From positions 1 through 33,047 of IMG/VR virus record IMGVR_UViG_3300020074_000068: DNA of 33,047 nucleotides; one strand, 5' to 3'. Source of the DNA: a virus. A program made the position numbers and the translations under genes. Of the stretch, positions 13,675 through 22,455 are shown piece by piece (position 1 is the stretch's first letter; each line of letters starts with the position of its first letter). Below the pieces are notes generated by a model. It made no database searches, had not been told where the DNA came from, and saw nothing but the letters and a program-made list of their open reading frames with translations.

Positions 13675-14970
13675 CTAAAAGTTATAGTTGTATCCTTTTT
13701 GTGCTTTAACCCTATATCCATCTTGTTCTAGCACTTCTTTTATTTGCTTTAGAAATCCTTTTCCGTCCTCAGTTGAATAGTCAACAAGAATTGAGTCGTA
13801 AACTATTAAAATTACTTTGCTTTTTTTACCTTTGAATAATATACGTAAATCATTTAGCTTTTTTACGTTATTAACAGTTTCTAGGCATTGAACATAGTAA
13901 TTAAAAAGTTTTTGCGGGTTAGCATTCTCTATCTTTAATTTTCTTTTATTTGGTAGTTCTAAAAAACTATTTCTTTTATATTTTACCCATACTGCTTCTA
14001 GTAACTGATCAACCTTAAAAAACAACTCTATATTTTTATATTTCTCTTCGATTCCGTTATAGAGTTGCCTGAAGGTTATTTTCTTAGATTCTTGGTACTC
14101 TTCAGGTGATAGTTCTTGCTTTCCGAAGTATTGCTTACCTAGTATTACATGTATAGATTCGTCAGAGGGAAGCGGTACGTTTAACATGTTAGCTATTAAC
14201 CTTATGTGATAACCATCAAAATCAAATTCAATTAAGATATCATTTTGAGGTATAAAACTTGCTCTAGAACCATTTTCTTTATTTAAAGCAAGAAAATTAA
14301 TTCCATTAAAAGCATTAGTAGGTCTAGAAGTAATATTATAAAGGTTGTAGCTTGTATAGATTCTATTATCTTTAAAAGATCTAGCCTTCCATGTAGGTTC
14401 AAAAAACTTATCAAATACCCGTTCATTTACTGTTATACCTTGTTCTTCTACCCATTTATAGGCTTCGACATACTCATTTTGCCATTTCTGATCGTTTTCA
14501 GATCCTACATAGCTCTTAACTGTTTCAAATATAGATTCACTCTTTTCATAATGCTTTGAAATAGGTATAAGAGTATTTACTTGCTCTTTATATTTAAACT
14601 TATTATAAAAGTCAAGATGTACGGGTGTATTAAATTGGAGATCTTTTATTTCTCCTGCTTTATCTAGGATATTAAAATACAGATCTATTCCTTGCGGAAT
14701 ATGAAAAAAATAAGAATGCCATTTTTTATCTAGTAAATATACTTTTTTAATATCAAAAATTAAATTTTGTATATCGTCAAGACTTAAGGAAAACCCTTCA
14801 GAATGGTTTATAGGAAAAATGTATCCTTTTTTAAAATCGTTATAATACAGGACGCATGGAGATGTTAGTAGTGGGTGGGTTTCTTCGGAAAGTGAAACTA
14901 GATCTATAAAACATTGATTTGTTTTTGGAAGATGTTTTAATTGTTCTATAGTTTCGACTATATAGTACAT
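13675..14970 (-). CDS. Family A DNA polymerase-like protein with degenerate exonuclease domain
   Basis: The C-terminal half carries recognisable but modified polymerase A motifs. Motif A is IEFDFDGYHIRLIANML (D250 as catalytic Asp; the usual Glu is His255). Motif B is SKKITFRQLYNG (K296/K297, Y304, G306), and motif C is LIVYDSILVD (D392; the usual His-Asp-Glu is Tyr-Asp-Ser). ITSRPTNAFNG (about 213-223) matches the region before motif A. The first 100 residues look like a worn 3'-5' exonuclease fold (FIDLVSLSEE where FDTET is expected), so the metal-binding Asp/Glu pair is gone. At 431 aa it is short. It is the only polymerase here, so it is probably replicative, as in Rhodothermus phage RM378, but activity is not certain. 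A TATAAATA box and a 15-base inverted repeat lie upstream. Confidence 0.7.
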   Translation of the reverse strand: MYYIVETIEQLKHLPKTNQCFIDLVSLSEETHPLLTSPCVLYYNDFKKGYIFPINHSEGFSLSLDDIQNLIFDIKKVYLLDKKWHSYFFHIPQGIDLYFNILDKAGEIKDLQFNTPVHLDFYNKFKYKEQVNTLIPISKHYEKSESIFETVKSYVGSENDQKWQNEYVEAYKWVEEQGITVNERVFDKFFEPTWKARSFKDNRIYTSYNLYNITSRPTNAFNGINFLALNKENGSRASFIPQNDILIEFDFDGYHIRLIANMLNVPLPSDESIHVILGKQYFGKQELSPEEYQESKKITFRQLYNGIEEKYKNIELFFKVDQLLEAVWVKYKRNSFLELPNKRKLKIENANPQKLFNYYVQCLETVNNVKKLNDLRILFKGKKSKVILIVYDSILVDYSTEDGKGFLKQIKEVLEQDGYRVKAQKGYNYNF

Positions 14971-14976
14971 AACATT

Positions 14977-14984
14977 TATTTATA
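14977..14984 (-). promoter_or_regulatory. TATAAATA box upstream of the polymerase
   Basis: A T4 late-promoter-like core on the coding strand 6 bases before the polymerase ATG, directly after the inverted repeat ACCTTT-ATT-AAAGGT (14985-14999). Confidence 0.35.
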
Positions 14985-15026
14985 ACCTTTATTAAAGGTA
15001 AATGAAAACAAGGTCTAATTCAACTT

Positions 15027-15695
15027 TTAAGGAGTTATTTTTGCAAACTTCGTGTAATCTTCACCTATAAATTCAAGCAATCCGTTAAAGACTTTGTTTT
15101 TTGCTTCAGTAACCCGTTTATTAGTATTATATACTCCGCCCTTAATTTGATACTGAGATACTCTTGTATCTTTTAGCGGACCGGTTAATTGCCACAGCAT
15201 ATCTATACTTTCATAACCTAAAATATTTTCAACAGCAATATCACCGTTTTGTATTTTTGTCCAATTGATTTTTGATATTTCAAAAACATACCCGGGACCA
15301 CTAACTGTCTTTGCAAAATACCGTGTAAAATAACCACGTGCATAATCATCAGCTTGCGGATCAGGAAAATAAGATGTAAGCTCAGTAAGTACTAAACTAC
15401 TTCCTTGGCTATTCTGTATTCTTGACGCTGCATAAGGTCCTGATATTTCAAGATTCTGTCCTGATAAAAGGGATCTTTGGGAGGCTAGTAAAGATGCATC
15501 AGTTAGTTCGGGTTCATTGATAGGTGTTAGAGGTAAGTTTGCACCTAGTACTGGATTTATTCCTGTAAAAGATCTACCGTTATACAGTGTATAATATCTC
15601 CCTGTATACGGAGTTTTATCAGGAAGCAAAAATTGATTACCTCTAGTGTATTTATTTTGCTGAATTGCTGCTAATGGATAATATCTTAGTGGCAT
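15027..15695 (-). CDS. Putative baseplate/tail structural protein, 222 aa
   Basis: The N-terminus MPLRYYPLAAIQQNKYTRG followed by PDKTPYTGRYYTLYNGRSFTG is a pattern I recall from unannotated structural proteins of marine T4-like phages. The rest is rich in Ser, Gly and aromatics with TRYFAKTVSGPGYVFEISKINW. No enzymatic motif, signal peptide or membrane segment is seen. It lies 2 bases downstream of the hub-like gene and ends the tail operon, so a baseplate or hub accessory role is likely. Function is inferred from position. Confidence 0.55.
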   Translation of the reverse strand: MPLRYYPLAAIQQNKYTRGNQFLLPDKTPYTGRYYTLYNGRSFTGINPVLGANLPLTPINEPELTDASLLASQRSLLSGQNLEISGPYAASRIQNSQGSSLVLTELTSYFPDPQADDYARGYFTRYFAKTVSGPGYVFEISKINWTKIQNGDIAVENILGYESIDMLWQLTGPLKDTRVSQYQIKGGVYNTNKRVTEAKNKVFNGLLEFIGEDYTKFAKITP

Positions 15696-15697
15696 AT

Positions 15698-18600
15698 TTA
15701 AATCGTTATTCCTATAGTTCCGTAGTATTGTCTAAGTCTTGGAATAGCGCTAGCGGTAGTTTCTTTCCACTTATTATCACTCCATAGCTTATATTCCTCA
15801 TTTGCTTTACTTATTATCGCCTGTACTAAACTAGCAGGGGGTCTTAAAATAACAAAAAACTTAGGGTTTTGAGCAGTACCGGTCTGAAGTTTTCCATCTA
15901 TAAGCGGAATAGAATATTTGCTTACCGTTTCGCTTAAATTACCTCCCACACCGCTAGCGCTATTGCCGCTTACGCTAACTACTATATCCCCGTGGGAACT
16001 TCCTGACCATGGATTTGTATTAAACGTAAGATTATTGTCTCGGTTTGCTACTATTATATCACCTGCTTTTACTATATTGGTTGCTGGATTTAAAATCTCA
16101 AAGCTTCTGCTACTGTTTCTTAACGATTGTGCATAAACCGTATGTTGTGCGTTAAAAGGAAATGATACTCCTGCTTGCTTCATAACATAGCTTATAAATC
16201 CAGCACTCCATGGCGTTGTTCTAATTTTTTCAACTACACTATTTCCGGCAGAAGCAGGTGCTGCGTATTCGCTTTGTTTTTTCTTGAGTGCGAAAGTTGT
16301 AAAAGTACGTAAAAGTGAATCATCTCTCAATTTAATCATCTGACCTTTTATCTTTGTTAGCCATTGATTACTGTCGACAGTATGTGAGAGTCCAGTAACA
16401 ATAAATCCTACTTTTGTATATCCGTCTTCAGCTCTCAAAGATAAAGGCAATCTACTTTCCGGTATTGTAAAAGCATTCCCCATTATTATTCCGCTTATAC
16501 CATCTATTTCAATTTCGAGATCGGCGGGTATAAACGGTGCTGCTGTAGTTGTAATATCTGAAGACTTAACTTTAGACATTCTTTCGATATAATAGTTTTT
16601 TGCCATCTCGATTCTATCTTCAGCAAGCTGAGCGTTAGAATAAATACTAGCGACATGGGCATTGAAAGTATCGGCTGCTTTTTGATCGTTAGATGCTTGG
16701 TTTACTTTACTAGTGTCATTATTGTTAGTTCCTTTATTTTTATTAGAAGGGTCTTGAATAATCGGTTTATATCTGTCTTGAAAATTTCTATTTAAATAGC
16801 TTAAAGAAGAATGATCTTTTGCATTAATTGATCCGGTAGCAGCTTGAGCAGATATTGCTATCATACTAGCTAGCTTAGTAGACATAGTTGTCCTAAATTG
16901 AAAATCTCTAGCTAAACTGAAAGTTCCATTAGGTTGATCAAGTCCAAGACTTGGTGCTTCAAATACCGGTAACTGTCCGGATAAAATAGGATCTTTAGCC
17001 TGGTTAAGAGTATCTAAATATTTTTGTCTATCTATGAGGGACTTTTCTCCTTGCAAGTTAGGTACCCATTGATCATCTACTATTTGAACTACGTTAGCAT
17101 CGTCCCTATAAGCAACCCTTAAGGTATTTATATTACCTAATGATTTATTAACATCAGCAACTATTCTCTCAAGAAAAGGCTGTAAGTTTACTGCATGTTC
17201 TTTATCTGCTCCGGCATATTCTCTGACAAGTCTTAATAAATAATCAACGTTTAAAAGAATATTCATTATTTTACCTTGGTAGGGATTAGATAAAGATTTA
17301 TAAAATAGTTTATAGCTATTTAAGGCTGCAGTAATTATATTCTGGTTTTCGGGATCAAAAAAACCGTTAGTTTTTATTCCTTCTCCAAAAAGTGATTTAT
17401 AATCGGTGTCAGATGAATTAAAAGGTATCAAGCAAATGTTAGGATCGATCGACATCTGCTGTGGAGAACTTAAACAAAAATTCGTTTCAGGATTAAAATC
17501 AATATAAATGTATGGTCGCTTTTCGGTTCCTGCTGCTTCTTGAAAAGTAGATGTTTGTAACTTTGAATCGTATATCAAACACATATTATTTAGGAAGGCA
17601 AGTAAGTATCCAAATTGCAGATATACAGGTAAGCGTACGGTATCTAAACTACCGTCCGGTGCCTGTTTTGGATATCTAACTACGTAAGCTTTGCTGAGAG
17701 CTTTGAAGTCAACGTCTGGGATAATAGTTAATCCATCCAAAAATCCGCCTTCAACCACTTTGTCGTCAGGATATGCCAACAAATCACTATTAAAGCCTCT
17801 CTTTGCGTATTGAGTAATATCAAATCTACTGCCTGGTATTATCTTATTGACTGATGTATCAAAAACTTTATCAAATATTCCGGCTTTATAAAAATCTTGC
17901 GTAATTGTCGATATATCGGCTTGTATAACAGGTTTTTCGAGCTTTTCACCAGCAGCAATAACTTGACTCTCTGACTGCACTATCGCAAGCATAGCATGTA
18001 AAGCTGATTGAAATCCTTCAGCAGAGTCTATCTGCTCTGTATCAGGTTGATTAACTTGCCCAGCAGTATCACCAGAATTAGGTTCCTGTGCTGGTTGAGA
18101 TGTAGGTTGTTGTGTTTGACTAGACTCAGCTGATGACAATATAAAGCCTGGATTGTTAGTTTCAAAATACCAGTTGATCTGTACTGGTGTTGTTCTATTT
18201 CGAACAGTAACCGGAATAGATATTTGGAAAAATCCTTCTATTTTTACTAATCCTCCACTCGTTGCTTCGACGCTAGAAACAGTTGCACTTCTATCGTTCA
18301 GAGCCCATTTAGCTAGTGCTTCGAGTGCTAGTCTTCTTGAAACAGGAAAATTAGGTTCCGGTCTAGGTATTTCTGCCCGTAAATTAAAGAAAATCTCTTT
18401 CTTTATACCTGTAGCTCCTAGTTCTACAGGGTATTTTATAAACAATCCTGCTTTATTATCTTCTTTATTACCGCGTAAAGAGGTAGTTAGTATATCATCA
18501 AGATTTAGGTCAAGAACTTGGCTTCCTAATACATAAAAACTAGAAGCATCTTGAAAAAGTTTAACTAAAGGAACTTCAGGTGCAATTTGATCTTCAGCGG

Positions 18601-19927
18601 CATTACTGATTCTTTCATTTATTCGTGCAAGATTTGGAAAGTTATCTAAAAAATTACTTATTGAACCTCCACCGTTTAGATTGAATGTAATTAATGTAGG
18701 AGTAACAGTATTAATGTTATAATAAACGTTACCTCTAGAGATCCATAAGCCGCCAAATTTTAAATTTGCAGCTTCTAATTTCCCAAGATTTATACCGGCT
18801 GCTGGTTTTTTTAAATCAACAAATTGAGCATCAGAGTAGGTAGCTGTATTTGAACTATTGAAACTACTGATCTCAATTGCTCTATAATCCAGTATAAACT
18901 GTTCAAATGAAAGGTTGCTAGGTCCTGAATATTTTTTTACTATTTCCCATAATTGGGTAGAGTTACCTGGTAACGACTCTAGGTTATTATCATCTTGAGT
19001 ATCAGCTGCTGTTTGTGTTACTAGTGCTGCTACTGTTTTAGTAAGTTCCGCTAAAGCATTTTGTTGCTCTTTAAATTTTTTTATTTGCCCATCAGGAAGG
19101 GTGTAGGATTGATTGATCCTGACTGAATCCATAATAGCTCCAAGACCAATTAGCCTTAAAGTACAGTCATAGCCTCCATCTTGGTTAAAAGCCCAATTAA
19201 AATTTGAAACTATACCCAACATTCCATCATAGTTACCAGAAGTTCTTTTCGACTTTCTAGCAATATCTTGTTGAACAGTTTCTTTAGTTCTTCCTTCGCT
19301 AAAAGGATTATCAATACCATAGATATCATTAGAAACGAATATTCCTGTTGGAATTTGACTGTTATTAGAGTCTTTATTACTAAAGTACTGTGAATGTCCC
19401 CATTCTAATAGCATCGAATACCCTAATCTAAAGTAGAGTGCTTCAATTGCGTTAAGTTGGTTCATATTCCAGACTTTTAAGCTTATAGTTGCTTGCCGTA
19501 AAGAACCTAAGCGTCCGGTCGTTTCTACTTGTACAGAAACTAATCCGGGTATTGGCCTGAAGCCTAATTCTTCAGTTCCGCCCAATCCGTAAGCACCGTT
19601 CAAGCCTATACCTTTTCTTAGTGAGATACCATTACCTTTCTGTATAGAAGTACCAGCTTCGAGAATCCAATTCTGTGCTAGTGAATTAGGATTTTGATAA
19701 TCGCCTGGATCAAGATTAAGTCTTGAAAAAAAATTTTTTCTTTCGTTGCCACTGAGTATAATATCGACTGAAGATGTAAGGCGTGCCCATCCAGTTTTAT
19801 TTGCAAGAAATAAAACCTCTTCGTCGGACCTACTGACAGTACTATTACGACGTGCTCTTATTGCGAGCTGTCTTAAAACGTCATCATTGAAAGGCGCTCC
19901 AATAACGTTTGATAACTTAATAGCCAT
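15698..19927 (-). CDS. Baseplate hub-like protein with C-terminal DUF2272-like peptidoglycan hydrolase domain, 1409 aa
   Basis: Largest gene of the window. The N-terminal about 300 residues (PIPGLVSVQVETTGRLGSL, then ALYFRLGYSMLLEWGHS) match a family of hub-like proteins in uncultured T4-like phages. The middle is long with low-complexity linkers (TSQPAQEPNSGD near 610-640; a Asn/Asp/Lys-rich linker near 1060-1080). From about residue 1230 there is PWSAGFISYVMKQAGVSFPF, NAQHTVYA, GDIIVANR and SHGDIVVSV, which match DUF2272/NlpC-like tail lysins; Ser stands where NlpC/P60 enzymes have the catalytic Cys, as I recall for DUF2272. The product may combine the roles of T4 gp27 and gp5 (hub and cell-wall-cutting needle). 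It overlaps the gp53-like gene by 11 bases. Confidence 0.7.
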   Translation of the reverse strand: MAIKLSNVIGAPFNDDVLRQLAIRARRNSTVSRSDEEVLFLANKTGWARLTSSVDIILSGNERKNFFSRLNLDPGDYQNPNSLAQNWILEAGTSIQKGNGISLRKGIGLNGAYGLGGTEELGFRPIPGLVSVQVETTGRLGSLRQATISLKVWNMNQLNAIEALYFRLGYSMLLEWGHSQYFSNKDSNNSQIPTGIFVSNDIYGIDNPFSEGRTKETVQQDIARKSKRTSGNYDGMLGIVSNFNWAFNQDGGYDCTLRLIGLGAIMDSVRINQSYTLPDGQIKKFKEQQNALAELTKTVAALVTQTAADTQDDNNLESLPGNSTQLWEIVKKYSGPSNLSFEQFILDYRAIEISSFNSSNTATYSDAQFVDLKKPAAGINLGKLEAANLKFGGLWISRGNVYYNINTVTPTLITFNLNGGGSISNFLDNFPNLARINERISNAAEDQIAPEVPLVKLFQDASSFYVLGSQVLDLNLDDILTTSLRGNKEDNKAGLFIKYPVELGATGIKKEIFFNLRAEIPRPEPNFPVSRRLALEALAKWALNDRSATVSSVEATSGGLVKIEGFFQISIPVTVRNRTTPVQINWYFETNNPGFILSSAESSQTQQPTSQPAQEPNSGDTAGQVNQPDTEQIDSAEGFQSALHAMLAIVQSESQVIAAGEKLEKPVIQADISTITQDFYKAGIFDKVFDTSVNKIIPGSRFDITQYAKRGFNSDLLAYPDDKVVEGGFLDGLTIIPDVDFKALSKAYVVRYPKQAPDGSLDTVRLPVYLQFGYLLAFLNNMCLIYDSKLQTSTFQEAAGTEKRPYIYIDFNPETNFCLSSPQQMSIDPNICLIPFNSSDTDYKSLFGEGIKTNGFFDPENQNIITAALNSYKLFYKSLSNPYQGKIMNILLNVDYLLRLVREYAGADKEHAVNLQPFLERIVADVNKSLGNINTLRVAYRDDANVVQIVDDQWVPNLQGEKSLIDRQKYLDTLNQAKDPILSGQLPVFEAPSLGLDQPNGTFSLARDFQFRTTMSTKLASMIAISAQAATGSINAKDHSSLSYLNRNFQDRYKPIIQDPSNKNKGTNNNDTSKVNQASNDQKAADTFNAHVASIYSNAQLAEDRIEMAKNYYIERMSKVKSSDITTTAAPFIPADLEIEIDGISGIIMGNAFTIPESRLPLSLRAEDGYTKVGFIVTGLSHTVDSNQWLTKIKGQMIKLRDDSLLRTFTTFALKKKQSEYAAPASAGNSVVEKIRTTPWSAGFISYVMKQAGVSFPFNAQHTVYAQSLRNSSRSFEILNPATNIVKAGDIIVANRDNNLTFNTNPWSGSSHGDIVVSVSGNSASGVGGNLSETVSKYSIPLIDGKLQTGTAQNPKFFVILRPPASLVQAIISKANEEYKLWSDNKWKETTASAIPRLRQYYGTIGITI

Positions 19928-20225
19928 TATTTACTAAGTTATAATTATTTAGTATGGTCGATATATTAGTTGGTATTCTTAATTGAACTCCAATAGGTGG
20001 ATAGATAGAATCTCCTGGTAAAGAGTTAGCGGAAGCGATTACCCACCAGAGACTTGAATCTTGATAGAAATCGAATGCAATCAAATCTAATCTATCGTTT
20101 ACAGTAGTAATTACGTAATAATCAGTATCTGTGGGCTGAACGGTTGGATAAACGTTTGTTTGATAATAAACACTCCCTGTTAAGTTTAACTTAGTAATCG
20201 GTATATTTTGATATCTTGATTGCAT
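19917..20225 (-). CDS. gp53-like baseplate wedge protein with LysM-type fold
   Basis: The sequence YYVITTVNDRLDLIAFDFYQDSSLWWVIASANSL followed by PPIGVQLRIP is the LysM-like pattern of T4 gp53 and phage P2 gpX (disordered start, 'D.ldlIA...yg...lWwvIa.aN', then 'i..G..LriP'). gp53 is a wedge component at the baseplate periphery; P2 gpX binds the tail. At 102 aa it is shorter than T4 gp53 (196 aa) and contains mainly the LysM unit. Position between the hub-like gene and a large structural gene fits a baseplate role. Its stop lies within the hub gene start region (11-base overlap). Confidence 0.75.
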   Translation of the reverse strand: MQSRYQNIPITKLNLTGSVYYQTNVYPTVQPTDTDYYVITTVNDRLDLIAFDFYQDSSLWWVIASANSLPGDSIYPPIGVQLRIPTNISTILNNYNLVNNGY

Positions 20226-20232
20226 ATACTAA

Positions 20233-22221
20233 CTAAAACGGGCTATTAATATTTTCTAGGGCTTCACGTGCTACTGATAGTTGAGCTCTTGTGCCGCCTC
20301 TACCGCTTACTCCCCTTGGCGTGGTGTCTACTTCTTGCTGTACACGAGCGCTGTCAGCCGTTCCTCCTCTACTATTTTCATTTGCAGTAGGTGCGCTAGT
20401 TATAGGTGTTATAGGGTTGGGATTTCTAGCAGTATCTTTTGCTCTATCAGCAGGTGTTTTTGCGGTAGGATCAATAAAGTGATCTTTATTTGCAATAAGA
20501 GGTACAAAAGGATTACTCTTATTGACTCTTCTCGGAAGGATATCCATAATTGGTTTGAAACTACACTGAACAGTCACCATATGAGGTAGCTGTCTTACAT
20601 CATCTTCGGGTCCAAACTGGTTTAGTAATATCTCCCATGGAGTATTTGAATTATCGATAGTTACATTTACGTTTTCTAAGAAGCCTGGCACTCTATAAAG
20701 ATAGTCTCCAATAGTTAGTCTAACAACATTACCACGCATTAAATTATACTCAGGTGAATAGTCGGGATAAACTTGAGATATAAGCTGATTTAACTTTGTA
20801 TACATCGGTAGCATTTCTTGTCTGCTCTGGGCAAACATCTTAAAACCGAATCCTATAGTTCTATCAAATCCTTGATAGGTTCTAAAATTCTCACCCCTCC
20901 CTAAATACTTAAAGGTATTATACTCGCCAGTATTAGTATCGCTGATTTGACCTTCTATGAACGCTCTAAAAATTAACGCAGTAGTAAAGCTTAAATTATC
21001 ATTATCTATACACTCGAACGCAAATTTTATGATATCCTTCGATTCATTACCTGCTACTACCCACGGGTCTTTGTTTGAAGGATCGTAGAAGAACTGGTTT
21101 GGATTCTCGGCTCCCTTAGCTAGTAGGTTAAGCATATTCAACGAATCTTCTCCGTTGTTAGTAGTATCAATATACCTAGCTCTGACTCTAGCAGCACCTG
21201 GATTACCGATACCTAAACCTCCTGTACCGGTAAATGGATTAGCGATATTAAAAACAAAGTAATCAGATCTAGGGGTTCCAGCAGGTAGTATGTCTCTAAA
21301 ATCTCGTATAGGTTGATCGATAGGTGTACGGGTATTAGTTCCTTGTTTTGCTATCTGTTGGTAAGTAAGAGCGATAGTCGAATAAGCTACTCCTAATTTT
21401 CCTTGTACTGCAAATTTAGGATCAGGAATGGTTTCACTAGTCTTAGTTATATTAGTATCAGTGTATCTTGATATTCTAGTAAAACCTATACCGTATACGG
21501 AACCCGGCCCTCCTAAGTAATTAAAAATTTGATTTTGTACTGGAGAGATTCCTAATCTATCTACTAGAGTAGGGTCAATACCAGTACCCCCTACTTGATT
21601 TGGGTTTACTATGAAGTCAGTTGATCCTACTAGTTTAAGAGCTCTTAGAATCGAAAGTCTATTAGTAGCTTGTGTATTATTCTGTGGTGCACCTACAATA
21701 TAAGCATATGTTTGTTGAGGTCTTTCGTAGATAGCAGGTCCAGTACCGTGTCTATTAAAGTGAGCACCAATACCTTGAAATTGTACTTGAGCTAGAGTGT
21801 TTAATGGATTATAAACGTTAGTGACAGGTAAAAAAGCATTACCTAAACTAGTACCTGCAAAAATCAATGCATTAGGTACCTGTATTCTAGGGTTAGTTAG
21901 CTGTAAACCTAGTTGTTTTTCTATAAAAGCAGTACCGCGCGGAGAATCTTTAAAAAATTTTTGTATTCTTTCTCTATCAATAGTAGATGTAATGATAGCT
22001 GAACCTCCAGTCAATCCATTTAATAGCTGGGTTATTGCACCTCCGCGTACTGGAAAATCAAGAGCTGTTCTGTTTGTTTGATAAAAGCGTTTTATTGAAT
22101 TAGGTGTATCATTATTATCGATAGGGAACTGCACATATGGCTGTCCGCTATCGCCGCCTCCTGGTCTGTCGCCTCCGAATCTAAGGCTAGTTAAATCTGT
22201 CTTGAAATTAATTAGGGGCAT
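20233..22221 (-). CDS. Putative baseplate/tail-tube-initiator structural protein, 662 aa
   Basis: Unknown enzymatically. The best recognised part is residues about 390-570: IKFAFECIDNDN, FRAFIEGQISDTNTGEYNTFKYLGRGENFRTYQGF, FAQSRQEMLPMYTKLNQLISQVYPDYSP, VRLTIGDYLYRVPGFLENVNVTIDNSNTPWEI. This block is familiar from structural proteins next to gp53/hub genes in marine T4-like phages, where a tube-junction or baseplate role (T4 gp48/gp54-like place) is assumed. The C-terminal 90 residues are Pro/Ala/Thr/Arg-rich and probably disordered. The N-terminus is Gly-rich (FGGDRPGGGDSG). It starts right after the stop of the 76-aa gene (TAG-ATG). Confidence 0.65.
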   Translation of the reverse strand: MPLINFKTDLTSLRFGGDRPGGGDSGQPYVQFPIDNNDTPNSIKRFYQTNRTALDFPVRGGAITQLLNGLTGGSAIITSTIDRERIQKFFKDSPRGTAFIEKQLGLQLTNPRIQVPNALIFAGTSLGNAFLPVTNVYNPLNTLAQVQFQGIGAHFNRHGTGPAIYERPQQTYAYIVGAPQNNTQATNRLSILRALKLVGSTDFIVNPNQVGGTGIDPTLVDRLGISPVQNQIFNYLGGPGSVYGIGFTRISRYTDTNITKTSETIPDPKFAVQGKLGVAYSTIALTYQQIAKQGTNTRTPIDQPIRDFRDILPAGTPRSDYFVFNIANPFTGTGGLGIGNPGAARVRARYIDTTNNGEDSLNMLNLLAKGAENPNQFFYDPSNKDPWVVAGNESKDIIKFAFECIDNDNLSFTTALIFRAFIEGQISDTNTGEYNTFKYLGRGENFRTYQGFDRTIGFGFKMFAQSRQEMLPMYTKLNQLISQVYPDYSPEYNLMRGNVVRLTIGDYLYRVPGFLENVNVTIDNSNTPWEILLNQFGPEDDVRQLPHMVTVQCSFKPIMDILPRRVNKSNPFVPLIANKDHFIDPTAKTPADRAKDTARNPNPITPITSAPTANENSRGGTADSARVQQEVDTTPRGVSGRGGTRAQLSVAREALENINSPF

Positions 22222-22452
22222 CTATTTCTTATTGACAGTTTTAAGATAATTGAGATAGGTTGGTTGCGGAAGAGAATTATAAGTTACGTCAATAGGATCT
22301 TGTATTACAGGTACTACCGAGGAGGCGAGAGGTACAGAAGATCCTCTTATCACTGTAGCTACATTAGCGGGCGTACCCTCGAAAATACCCGAAGGGTTTG
22401 TTTTACCTTGTTTACTTAATTTAGATTCTTTTATTTGATTAATTAGACTCAT
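22222..22452 (-). CDS. Hypothetical protein, 76 aa, tail cluster
   Basis: Unknown small protein, MSLINQIKESKLSKQGKTNPSG..., with a hydrophobic middle (ASSVVPVIQDPIDVTYNS) and an aromatic C-terminus (PTYLNYLKTVNKK). It abuts the next gene with no spacer and follows the tape measure by 3 bases, so it is expressed with them. A small tail or baseplate accessory is likely from position alone. Confidence 0.55.
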   Translation of the reverse strand: MSLINQIKESKLSKQGKTNPSGIFEGTPANVATVIRGSSVPLASSVVPVIQDPIDVTYNSLPQPTYLNYLKTVNKK

Positions 22453-22455
22453 AGT

